Below are positions 53,172 to 61,265 of a DNA stretch of 64,000 bases, piece by piece (position 1 is the stretch's first letter; the number at the start of each line of letters is the position of its first letter). The position numbers and the translations under genes are program-made. Below the pieces are notes generated by a model. That model was not told where the DNA came from. It made no database searches and saw nothing but the letters and a program-made list of their open reading frames with translations. The DNA is from an uncultured Rhizobiaceae group bacterium (lineage in GTDB: Bacteria > Pseudomonadota > Alphaproteobacteria > Rhizobiales > Rhizobiaceae), in assembly GCA_947501445.1 (NCBI GenBank), contig CANMVS010000005.1:299981-363980 (forward strand), in the 5' to 3' direction.

Positions 53172-53937
53172 GAATAGCGCCGAGCTCCAAAGCTGCCTGT
53201 TTTACGGTATCTGCATAGAGCGACTTTCTGTCGGCTCCGCGATTGCGGCTTGAGGGCATGATCACCGCGATAGAGCCCATGACGGCTCCATCCGGCCCCC
53301 GGAAGGCGGATGCGTAACCCGACGCGTCAGCAACACGTTGACCTTCAGTGGTGGCAAACCCCCGATTTCGAACCTGAGCCAGTTCGGCGCGAATGTCATC
53401 TGGTGCCATGGCACGACCATCGGCAAGTTCAACCGGCTGTGCGGCAAGAATGTCATCCACTTCCCGCTCCGGGACCTGAGATAATATTGCCCATCCTGCC
53501 GCACCAGCCCGCAGGTCAGCACGAAATCCAAGACCAAGTGAATAACGAACCGGCTGTGGTGAATGAATTTCACTCACCACCACCGCCTCACGCCCTTCGC
53601 GAAGATTGATGACCGCTGTCTCACCGCTCGCATCACGAGCGGCCTGGAGTATCGGCTGGGCGCGGGTAATCAGACCAGATGGATCAAGCAGTGCCCGTCC
53701 GATGGAGATGAGACCGTAGGAAATAGAGTAAACGCCGGTGCGTGCGTCCTTATTGAGTAGGCCTTCCGCCACCAATGTTTCAGCCAGCCTGTAAATCGTA
53801 ACCTTGTTCAGCCCGACACGCGCTGTCAGTTCGGCCAGTGTCAATGACGCGGCACCTTCGTCGAAACAACGCAGGACAGCCACAGCCCGTGACACAGTCT
53901 GCAAAGTCCCCCCAAGTTCTTCATTTTTGCTGCCCAC
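53146..53937 (-). CDS. IclR-family transcriptional regulator
   Basis: 263 residues from GTG 53937, chosen because GGGAGG lies seven bases upstream. A longer frame from ATG 53979 lacks a good site. Winged helix GTLQTVSRAVAVLRCFDE, LTLAELTARVGLNKVTIYRLAETLVAEGLL; C-terminal effector domain with GETAVINLREGREAVVVSEIHSP and GLGFRADLRAGAAGWAILS. First gene of the operon that it probably controls, sensing the transported acid. Confidence 0.92.
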   Translation of the reverse strand: MGSKNEELGGTLQTVSRAVAVLRCFDEGAASLTLAELTARVGLNKVTIYRLAETLVAEGLLNKDARTGVYSISYGLISIGRALLDPSGLITRAQPILQAARDASGETAVINLREGREAVVVSEIHSPQPVRYSLGLGFRADLRAGAAGWAILSQVPEREVDDILAAQPVELADGRAMAPDDIRAELAQVRNRGFATTEGQRVADASGYASAFRGPDGAVMGSIAVIMPSSRNRGADRKSLYADTVKQAALELGAILGSGRSVA

Positions 53938-54030
53938 TGTCTGCCTCCCATTGGTATTCCAAATCAGCATGTTACACATAGTGAAACGCTATATCTTTAT
54001 ATGTAATATATGAAATGAAAAAACCCTGCT

Positions 54031-54253
54031 GTCAACAGGCATGGCACTCAAACAAGTCGCGGCTGTCCGCACCCGCTGCCACCCTGCATGGCACTCAAAC
54101 AGGCCGCGACCGCGGCCCGGCCAATAATTTGGCCGCGCCCTGCGCAGGCAGGCGCGCCAGCGCCGGTACGCCGTGAGCAGAAAACAAATCAACCCCGTTA
54201 CAAAGCCCACGTGTTCGCAGGACGTCTCATCTGCGCTGCGACCTGAATACAGA
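54031..54253 (+). repeat. Hairpin-rich dispersed element, 3' part (copy C)
   Basis: Carries only the second half of the element: CATGGCACTCAAACAGGCCG, ATAATTTGGCCGCGCC, GAGCAGAAAACAAATCAAC, ending CACGTGTTCGCAGG. The CATGGCACTCAAACA start occurs twice (54040 and 54086), so there is a small duplication at its left end. Confidence 0.8.
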
Positions 54254-54634
54254 TGGCTTTGTATTGATGTCTTCGCGCCGTACCGCGCCTGCGGCGCTGG
54301 CTCCAGACGGGGCGGGGCATAAGCCCCGACGCGCAATTCGCGCTTGCCCGCTGCGCGGGTAACCGTGTCCTCTCGTGAGGGCACGGGGTGCTGCTCGGAA
54401 TACCTCTCGAAAGTCAGAGTTCGCAACACCCGGTGCCATCCTGCATGGCACTCAAACAGGCCGCGACTGCGGCCCGGCTGATAGGCCGCCCCCCATGGAG
54501 GCAGGCGCGAAAGCGCCGGTGCGCCGTGAATAGAAAACAAATCAACCCCGCCTGCCAAACCCACGCGTTCACAGGATATCTCTTCTGCGTTGCACCCCGA
54601 CCACTGCTGGCTTTGTATAAATGTCTTCACACCT
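54254..54634 (+). repeat. Hairpin-rich dispersed element, full copy B plus start of another
   Basis: The best full copy, from TGGCTTTGTATTGATGTCTT (54254) to about 54607. At 54608 the element begins again (TGGCTTTGTATAAATGTCTT) but breaks off by 54634. The tandem arrangement C-B-B' points to repeated insertion or recombination. A minus-strand 248-residue frame across this area is a by-product of repeat DNA. Confidence 0.85.
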
Positions 54635-54742
54635 TGCGACCTCGACAGCACCAGAAAATTGGAACTGGTTCTGACCGAGAGCGGCGAGAAAGATCCGGCG
54701 TTGCGGGCATTTCGCGATGCAGCAATATCATTCAACTGGTGA
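54635..54742 (+). pseudogene. Gene 3'-end remnant joined to repeat DNA
   Basis: Right after the repeat, one frame runs CDLDSTRKLELVLTESG, then EKDPALRAFRDAAISFNW and a stop (54740-54742). The codons look like real coding sequence, and it may be the end of a LysR-like or other soluble protein. There is no start and the 5' part seems replaced by the repeat. Identity uncertain. Confidence 0.4.
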
Positions 54743-54985
54743 CAATTTTAACCTCGTGATAACAAGTGTCAGCGACGATGCCGTTTCGCGATCTCCTGTA
54801 TCCAATTGCAACCTGGCAAACCCTCACATTTAGTTGTAGTCAATATCAAGCTAGAATTTATCGTTATTTATCAATAGCTTGAAACCGAACCTATGTGAGT
54901 TACAACTTTGTAATATTTGGTCGGTTGCAAAGTCTCGGTCGGGTTCCGAAATCAATAATGTACAAACCAACGGAGAACCGAGACA
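54743..54985 (+). promoter_or_regulatory. Promoter region of the RiPP operon
   Basis: No gene is visible. A perfect palindrome, TTACAA-CT-TTGTAA, lies at 54900-54913, 72 bases before the precursor start, in AT-rich DNA. It is a candidate operator. Promoter boxes are not clear enough to call. Confidence 0.45.
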
Positions 54986-55132
54986 ATGACCAAACCTACA
55001 AAAAAAGCTGACAGAACAACCGAAAACGAAATGGAAGCCTATTTGAATTCGATGGGCCTGACGGACGAAGCTCTGGACCGGGGCAAGGCAACAGCTAATG
55101 CCGTTGCATTTACATTCAGCGGCTCAGTCTGA
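54986..55132 (+). CDS. RiPP (TOMM) precursor peptide
   Basis: This encodes 48 residues from ATG 54986, with GGAGAA upstream. A lysine-rich start (TKPTKKADR) leads to an amphipathic, acidic leader-like helix (ENEMEAYLNSMGLTDEAL) and a small hydrophobic, Ser/Thr-containing C-terminus (ANAVAFTFSGSV). There is no cysteine. Possible heterocycle sites are T36, T43, S45 and S47. It lies 131 bases before the fused YcaO gene. Leader and core boundary, cleavage site and product activity are inferred. It is too short to stand out as a gene by length alone, but its position and layout are typical of TOMM precursors. Confidence 0.75.
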   Translation: MTKPTKKADRTTENEMEAYLNSMGLTDEALDRGKATANAVAFTFSGSV

Positions 55133-55263
55133 TAGCGCCACGGTTACGACCTGATAAGGGTGTGGCATGTAATATTTCGGCCGGGACGCTCAAAAGACCG
55201 CCCCGGCTGAACACCAAACAGCAAGAACTCTACAGATAAATACGCTTCGAGGGGGAGACCACA

Positions 55264-57534
55264 ATGTCAGTAGACTCAGCTTTATCGGGCGATTTTATCG
55301 GCATAAGTCCGGAGCTGACCGCCCATGCAGTTGCTGACGACCGACTGTTGCTGCTGGGCGAAGAAAGAAGTTTTTCATTGTCAGGTCGACTTTATGTTGA
55401 GCTGGCAAATGCCATGAATGGCTGGCGGGTCAGCAAACAGATCATTGCAGATCTGAGCGACACCTATGAACCCGAACTGATCAACACAGCCATTGCCTAT
55501 TTGCTGAAGCGCGGTTATGTGCGCCACCTGGCCCCCGAGGCACCAACGGCACGTCAGGCAATGTGGGTTGAACTGGGCATGAACCCGGCCGATACCGAAG
55601 CGCATTTGGCAGAAACACGCTTTCACGTCATTGCTTCAGGCGAAACGCCCGAAGCGAGCGGCGAAATCGCCGCTGAACGCTTGTCATCAGTGCTGGAAGG
55701 CTCCGGATTGCGATGTGAAGCAAGTGCAGCAACCAGCAACATATCAGTGGTTCTTGTGGACGATTACCTGTCCGGTAATCTGCATGACATTGGTGCAAAG
55801 ATCATACGCAATGGCGGACAGTGGTTGCCGCTGAAAGCGGCCGGAAAGAAACTGTGGATCGGACCGGTTATTGGCCCTGATACAACCAGTTGTCTTACAT
55901 GCATGCAGCGGTCTATGGCGGGCAACAGACCGGGTGATCATTACCTTTCAGATCAAGGCCATGGGATTCGCCCCGCCGGTTCCTATACTGAAGCAAGCCT
56001 GCTGCTTGCCTTTGGATTTGCCGGAATGGAACTTGCCCGCCTCGCGGCTGGTGAGAAAGCGATGCATCGCTCCATCCTGACCTATGACATCGGCGAACGC
56101 CGGGTGGAAACCCATGCGGTCAGGAATCATCATGACTGCGCAGACTGTGGCGCACAACGCCCGACAGAAATACACGAGATTGAAGAAGCCGCGCGGATCC
56201 GCTTCACCGGGAGCGAATTCGCGCCAACCAGCAGCGGTTGGCGCGCAAAATCGGCTGAGGACGTACTGCGGCAATTAAAGCCATTGGTCAGTCCGATCAC
56301 CGGCATCGTACCCGATCTGATGGATATTTCCGCGTCTCCCGACATGCCCGTCTATGCCGCCGTGCAGTTCATAGCCGGCCGCGTTGATCCACGCCAAAAC
56401 CGCACAATTGGCAAACCCAATGGCGCAGCAGGTAAAGGCGCGACCAAAGAAGAAGCACAGGTCAGTTGCCTTGCGGAAGCGGTCGAGCGCTATAGCTGCG
56501 GTCACACGGGTGCAGAACCGAGCCGCAGGGCAAAGCTGGAAGACCTTGGCGATACCGCCTGCCATCCACATCACCTGTTGAACTACAGCCCGACACAATA
56601 TGAAAACCGGTTGCAATTGAATGAAGATTGCGATTCCTTTGCCTGGGTCGCAGAACCATTCAATGAAAATAACGCGATAGAATGGACGCCTGCCTGGTCC
56701 CACAAGCACGACAAGGTCCGCTGGCTTCCAACCCGCTATTGTTACTTCAATTATTCTGATCCAGCGCTGGATGCCAACGAAACGCAGAACGCATTCTGCA
56801 GGGCAGATTCAAATGGCTGCGCTTCCGGCGCAATCCTTGAAGAAGCCGTTTTACAGGGCGCATTGGAACTGGTGGAGCGCGATTCTGTTGCCCTTTGGTG
56901 GTACAATCGCATTGCCCGCCCTGCCTTTGATCTGGATAGTCTCAACGATCCACTTGTCGAAAAAACACGCACCCATCTGCACCGACAGGGCCGTAATCTG
57001 CATGTTTTGGATTTGACGAGCGATATCGGCATTCCTGTATGCGCCGCCGTTTCGGCAAATGCGGATGGCGAACGGATTGTACTTGGGCTTGGCGCGCACC
57101 CGGATGCCGCTATCGCAGCACGCCGTGCGGTCGCCGAACACAATCAGATGGCCATTTACGAGCCGGTTGGTGGTCCGGCGGATATGGGAAAAACGGGTGC
57201 GAAATGGCTGCGCGAAGCCAGCCTGCAAACGCAATCCTACCTGATGCCCAGCGGGACAATAGCACTGCCCGATTTTGTCGCGCCACCAGCAGATCTTGCC
57301 ACAGCAGCCGAAAGCTGCCTGAAATCGATAGCCCGGGTGGCCGACGATGTGATTATACTGGATACCTCAAGGAGCGAGTTGAATTTTTCCTGTGCCCGCA
57401 TTGTAGCACCCGGACTGAGGCACTTCTGGCCACGATTTGCCGCCGGGCGGCTTTATGATGGTCCCGTCAAATCCGGCTGGACAACGCACAAACTGAATGA
57501 GGCTGAATTGAACCCGATACACTTTTTTCTGTAG
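55264..57534 (+). CDS. Fused TOMM cyclodehydratase (E1-like + YcaO)
   Basis: This encodes 756 residues from ATG 55264, with GAGGGGGAG upstream. The N-terminal half (about 1-330) is an E1/ThiF-like leader-binding partner with zinc cysteines CLTCMQR and CADCG (four cysteines in two pairs). The C-terminal half (about 350-756) is a YcaO domain: SCLAEAVERYSCGHTG, LEEAVLQGALELVERDSVALWWYNR, then IVLGLGAHPDAAIAARRAVAEHNQM. YcaO uses ATP to cyclise Ser, Thr or Cys backbone amides. The usual C-terminal PxPxP is not seen (it ends NPIHFFL), which is noted as odd. The next gene is the SagB-type oxidase. Confidence 0.93.
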   Translation: MSVDSALSGDFIGISPELTAHAVADDRLLLLGEERSFSLSGRLYVELANAMNGWRVSKQIIADLSDTYEPELINTAIAYLLKRGYVRHLAPEAPTARQAMWVELGMNPADTEAHLAETRFHVIASGETPEASGEIAAERLSSVLEGSGLRCEASAATSNISVVLVDDYLSGNLHDIGAKIIRNGGQWLPLKAAGKKLWIGPVIGPDTTSCLTCMQRSMAGNRPGDHYLSDQGHGIRPAGSYTEASLLLAFGFAGMELARLAAGEKAMHRSILTYDIGERRVETHAVRNHHDCADCGAQRPTEIHEIEEAARIRFTGSEFAPTSSGWRAKSAEDVLRQLKPLVSPITGIVPDLMDISASPDMPVYAAVQFIAGRVDPRQNRTIGKPNGAAGKGATKEEAQVSCLAEAVERYSCGHTGAEPSRRAKLEDLGDTACHPHHLLNYSPTQYENRLQLNEDCDSFAWVAEPFNENNAIEWTPAWSHKHDKVRWLPTRYCYFNYSDPALDANETQNAFCRADSNGCASGAILEEAVLQGALELVERDSVALWWYNRIARPAFDLDSLNDPLVEKTRTHLHRQGRNLHVLDLTSDIGIPVCAAVSANADGERIVLGLGAHPDAAIAARRAVAEHNQMAIYEPVGGPADMGKTGAKWLREASLQTQSYLMPSGTIALPDFVAPPADLATAAESCLKSIARVADDVIILDTSRSELNFSCARIVAPGLRHFWPRFAAGRLYDGPVKSGWTTHKLNEAELNPIHFFL

Positions 57535-57542
57535 AACAAAGG

Positions 57543-57571
57543 CGCAATCTGCCTAATTCAAACAGATTGCG
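57543..57571 (+). promoter_or_regulatory. Intergenic hairpin between ycaO and sagB genes
   Basis: CGCAATCTG / CAGATTGCG is a perfect 9-bp inverted repeat with an 11-base loop in the 56-bp gap. No T run follows, so it may act as a processing or stability site and not as a terminator. Confidence 0.55.
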
Positions 57572-57590
57572 GTGATCAACAGAGGCAGAC

Positions 57591-59003
57591 ATGACCTATC
57601 ATACAGCAACCAACATTCAACAGTTGACTTTCGGTTACGACGAGGATGTTACCGATGTCAGCGCAAATGGGCTGGATATATCCATCTGTGTCAGCCAGGG
57701 GGAGCCCCTGCAGTTTCGTGCGCCTGACCAGTCGATTGCCGATCTGCTGGTGGCGATGAAACTGCACCCCATCACCGAGCAGGAGATCCTGGCACTGGAC
57801 AGATCAGCGCTTGTCCTTGCAATTTTGGAGCGACTGTCGCGCGGCACACTCGTGGCCTGGCAATTGCGTGAAAATGATACATGCGTGCTCAGCATCAGAT
57901 CGCTGTCGCCGCAGTACAATTTGTCGTCGGCACCGCCGCCGAAAGGGAGACTTTACCTGTCTCGCTTTGCCTATATGCGCCGGGATGACGGCCATTTGGT
58001 GCTGGAGAGCAGCGAAGCAGCAGCCCGCGTTATCATCCACGCACAAAGCACCGGGATTGGATCAGCCCTGTGCAACGGGCTTGCGCATGACCATGCGATG
58101 GCACAATTTTTATGGCGTGCCGGATTTATGGTCAGCGAGCATGAAGAAGAAAGTGACAGTCAAAGCTGCTGGCCATTCCATGACCGGCTCTTCCATAGCA
58201 ATTCACGTGGCAAGTTTGCCCGAGAGATCATTGGCGGTGACTATCATTTCAATGGCAAGGTTCCTTCGCCCAGCGCACTCAAACCAGCCATGGAAGGCAA
58301 AACTATTGCGCTGCCAGCGGTTTCATCCCGCCAGACAAACACAGACTCAACCTTGCAGACAATCATGGAAACCCGCCGGTCGATCCGCCAACCGGGCGAA
58401 CAGCCTTTGACCCTGACGCAGCTTGGCAATTTCCTGCACAGAACATCGCGTACAATTGCCGTTCGCAGTGGTGAATTTCAGGATCTCCCGCAGCGCCCCT
58501 ACCCCGGTGGCGGTTCGATCTATGAACTGGAAGTCTATATCGCCAATTGGCGCTGTGATGGCATCGCTCAGGGTATTTTTCACTACAAAAGCGATAGGCA
58601 TTGTCTGGTCGCGCTTCCCGATACGCAGGATGCAGCACAGCAGATATTGCAAAAATCCTCACAGGCAATGGCCGGAGCGCCGCAACCCGATGTTGTCATC
58701 ATCATCACGTCGCGTCTGCCCAGACTGGCCTGGAAGTACAGCAAGATTGCCTATCGCGTAACGTTGATAAACGCTGGCGTCTTGATACAGACGATGTACC
58801 TGACAGCAACGGATATGAAACTCGCGGGCTGTGCAAACGGCCTTGGAGACCATCAGGCTTTTCACGACGCTGTGGACGTCGACAGTTGGGAGGAAACGGC
58901 AGTCGCCGAATTTGCCCTGAGCGGCACACCGGATCAAACCACAACCCAGGGACAGCCGGAAACCGCATCCGGCATGGGAGCGCGCCATGACCATGGAAAT
59001 TGA
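57591..59003 (+). CDS. SagB-type azoline dehydrogenase
   Basis: This encodes 470 residues; GAGG lies upstream of the ATG. The N-terminal half (to about 250) is a SagB-associated leader or recognition region. The C-terminal nitroreductase-type FMN domain has ETRRSIRQPGEQPLTLTQLGNFLHRTS and RPYPGGGSIYELEVYIANW, then KYSKIAYRVTLINAGVLIQTMYLTATDM. In TOMM pathways this enzyme oxidises azolines to azoles. It overlaps the next gene by 17 bases, so translation is coupled. Confidence 0.92.
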   Translation: MTYHTATNIQQLTFGYDEDVTDVSANGLDISICVSQGEPLQFRAPDQSIADLLVAMKLHPITEQEILALDRSALVLAILERLSRGTLVAWQLRENDTCVLSIRSLSPQYNLSSAPPPKGRLYLSRFAYMRRDDGHLVLESSEAAARVIIHAQSTGIGSALCNGLAHDHAMAQFLWRAGFMVSEHEEESDSQSCWPFHDRLFHSNSRGKFAREIIGGDYHFNGKVPSPSALKPAMEGKTIALPAVSSRQTNTDSTLQTIMETRRSIRQPGEQPLTLTQLGNFLHRTSRTIAVRSGEFQDLPQRPYPGGGSIYELEVYIANWRCDGIAQGIFHYKSDRHCLVALPDTQDAAQQILQKSSQAMAGAPQPDVVIIITSRLPRLAWKYSKIAYRVTLINAGVLIQTMYLTATDMKLAGCANGLGDHQAFHDAVDVDSWEETAVAEFALSGTPDQTTTQGQPETASGMGARHDHGN

Positions 59004-59964
59004 AGGTTTTTCCCTCAAATATCTGCAAATATGGGACAAACGGTCAACGGTACGCCACCTCGAGCGCTTTCAGCCCACAGCCAGGGATGTCGCCAGTCAG
59101 ATCGTGCCTGACAATGCCTTGCCCTTTTCTCATTCCATCAATGATCTTAACCTGAGTGGCGAAGCTGTCCGCTGGTATGCGGCCATGCAGTGTTATCGTT
59201 TCATGGAGGAAATCGCACTTGTCGAAAGCGATGTCATCGTTCGGCTGTGCAACCTGCTGGCAAACCGCCAGCACGACTGGCATCTCCCCTTTGCAGCGCG
59301 CCAGGTGGCCATGACCATTGCCACCGATGAGAGCTATCATGCGCTCGTCGCGCGGGAGTTCATGGAAAACGTGCAGCACTTGACCGGCTTTAAACCAAAT
59401 GGCCTGCCTGGTCGGTGCGCGGTGGATGTCGCCCTTGAGGGCGTGCAAAGCCATGTTACAGAGAGCCTTTGGAACGATTTTCAGATTATAGCGCTGTGCC
59501 TGGCTGAAAATGCCATTGTTGACGAACTCGTTGGCCTTGCGCGCGACACCGAGCCTGACAACGCATTTCATTGTGTTTTGAGCGAGCACATGCTTGACGA
59601 AGGACGGCACCGCAAATTTTTTCAGCAATTGTTGAAATTTCAGTGGGCCGCTCTCGACCCGACGGCACGGGACAGCATAGCGCGCGTATTACCGACCTAT
59701 CTGGATCTGTGGCTGGCCCGCGACGAACCGATGGAAGATGCGCTCGAAGATCTCGAAGCCGTCGGCGCATCAAGCAGCAACCTTCTTGTGCTGAAACGGA
59801 AATTCCTGTCTGCAAGATCAGGCAAGCATGACAATCCGATGTGGCAAAATGTACGCAACGCGCTTCGGGTAGCCGGCATGGACACAAATGCATATTTGCA
59901 GCAGCAACTGATTATTGGCGGTTGGTTGATACCTTCGAATGGGCAATCACAAGCGAAGCCATGA
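58987..59964 (+). CDS. AurF-like diiron oxygenase
   Basis: This encodes 325 residues, starting ATGACCATG inside the sagB 3' end; the second ATG (58993) is also possible. All-helical diiron fold with metal-ligand clusters EIALVESDVI, ATDESYHALVAREFMENV, ECLAEN-type helix (CLAENAIVDELV) and SEHMLDEGRHRKFFQQL. This matches p-aminobenzoate N-oxygenase AurF and relatives, which oxidise amines to hydroxylamine or nitro groups. In this locus it may oxidise the precursor peptide or an amino-acid side chain. That would be an unusual TOMM tailoring step. Confidence 0.82.
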   Translation: MTMEIEGFSLKYLQIWDKRSTVRHLERFQPTARDVASQIVPDNALPFSHSINDLNLSGEAVRWYAAMQCYRFMEEIALVESDVIVRLCNLLANRQHDWHLPFAARQVAMTIATDESYHALVAREFMENVQHLTGFKPNGLPGRCAVDVALEGVQSHVTESLWNDFQIIALCLAENAIVDELVGLARDTEPDNAFHCVLSEHMLDEGRHRKFFQQLLKFQWAALDPTARDSIARVLPTYLDLWLARDEPMEDALEDLEAVGASSSNLLVLKRKFLSARSGKHDNPMWQNVRNALRVAGMDTNAYLQQQLIIGGWLIPSNGQSQAKP

Positions 59965-59983
59965 TGGTGCGTTATTTGCAATA

Positions 59984-60085
59984 GAGCAATTCAGATTTTG
60001 ACGGAACCGGCAAAACCTGAATGCATCAACAAAAAACAAAGGCCGACACCACTGTCCCGTTTCCAACATAACGTGAAACGGTCTG
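59984..60085 (-). repeat. Dispersed palindromic element, copy 6
   Basis: GAGCAATTCAGATTTTGACG, GCATCAACAAAAAACAAAGG, CCGACACCACTGTCCCGTT and AACGTGAAACGGTCT match copy 1 in order and orientation. It lies 20 bases after the RiPP operon, between it and the convergent ppk2. Confidence 0.8.
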
Positions 60086-60157
60086 GATAATCTGGTGCGC
60101 CAGACCGCATGTTTGATGGCTTGGCATGGGATGAAGGATCATCCCAGACACCGGTCA

Positions 60158-61192
60158 TCAACTTTTGTGCCTCTGGTCGGGATGAATGCTGGTTCCCAGG
60201 ATTTGTTCGTTTGAGCCGATTACATCAGAACTTGAACCAACAATCAGCGGGTCCGGCTGGCCAACCACACGCAGGTCTTTTTGCGGATAGGGCAAACTGG
60301 CCAAAAAATGCCTCATGCAATTAAGGCGGGCGCGTTTCTTATCGTCGGATTTGACAATGGTCCAGGGTGCGTCAGCCGTATCCGTGTAGAAAAACATCGC
60401 TTCCTTGGCCTCGGTATAGTCGTCCCACTTGTCGAGCGACTGCCGGTCAATGGGGGAGAGTTTCCACTTTTTCAATGGCTCGGTTTCACGGGACTTGAAG
60501 CGTCGCAACTGTTCATTGCGGGTAACTGAAAACCAGTATTTGAACAGACGGATACCACTGCGGGTGATCATCCGCTCCATCTCCGGCGTCTGGCGCATGA
60601 ATTCCAGATAGTCGCGCGGCGAGCAAAAGCCCATGACCCGCTCAACGCCGCCGCGATTGTACCAGGATCGGTCAAACAGAACGATCTCGCCACCCGATGG
60701 CAGATGTTGAATGTAACGCTGAAAGAACCACTGTGACTTTTCTCTGTCAGTGGGCTTGTCCAGGGCGACAACCCGTGCGCCTCGCGGATTGAGATGCTCG
60801 GTAAAACGCTTGATGGTTCCACCCTTTCCGGCAGCATCGCGTCCTTCAAAAATCAGCACGATTTTCTGTCCGGTTTCTTTTACCCAGTCCTGCGCCTTGA
60901 GCAGTTCGATTTGCAATTCTGCCTTTCGCTTCTCATAGCGTTTTCGTTCAATTTTTCTGCCGTAGGGATACTCGCCGTTTTCGAATAATTTGCGGATTGC
61001 ATCGCGATTGTGGCGCATTTCTGCAACCCGTGGCAAAGCCTTGTCCGTCGAAATGATACCCGATGAGACCGGTTCGTTTTCATTCTCACCAACCACCCGG
61101 GCGCCGTCGTCCGTTCGCTCGATGGTGGTGCTGTCGACAATATCCTGCGAGGCCTCAGCCGTCGTTCCATCAACGTCTTCGGATGAATTCAT
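60158..61192 (-). CDS. ppk2: Polyphosphate kinase 2
   Basis: This encodes 344 residues. Walker A FEGRDAAGKGGTIKRFTEHLNPRGARVVALDKPTDREKSQWFFQRYIQHLPSGGEIVLFDRSWYNRGGVERVMGF includes the lid and the DRSWYNRGGVERVMGF Walker B block of PPK2. It transfers phosphate between polyphosphate and nucleotides. The first 50 residues are an acidic extension (TTAEASQDIVDSTTIERTDD) with no clear function. It is transcribed toward the RiPP operon. Confidence 0.96.
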   Translation of the reverse strand: MNSSEDVDGTTAEASQDIVDSTTIERTDDGARVVGENENEPVSSGIISTDKALPRVAEMRHNRDAIRKLFENGEYPYGRKIERKRYEKRKAELQIELLKAQDWVKETGQKIVLIFEGRDAAGKGGTIKRFTEHLNPRGARVVALDKPTDREKSQWFFQRYIQHLPSGGEIVLFDRSWYNRGGVERVMGFCSPRDYLEFMRQTPEMERMITRSGIRLFKYWFSVTRNEQLRRFKSRETEPLKKWKLSPIDRQSLDKWDDYTEAKEAMFFYTDTADAPWTIVKSDDKKRARLNCMRHFLASLPYPQKDLRVVGQPDPLIVGSSSDVIGSNEQILGTSIHPDQRHKS

Positions 61193-61265
61193 TCTCTCAC
61201 TCCCGCGTTACAAAAACCGCACCCGGAAGCATAGGCGGCAATGATGCCCGCCACCTTGATTCATG

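Noticed and set aside
53989..54735. A 248-residue minus-strand frame (MNDIAASRN)
   Set aside because: It lies entirely across the repeated, hairpin-rich DNA; the same peptide pieces recur at 46967-47179 and 62878-63405 only because the DNA is repeated.
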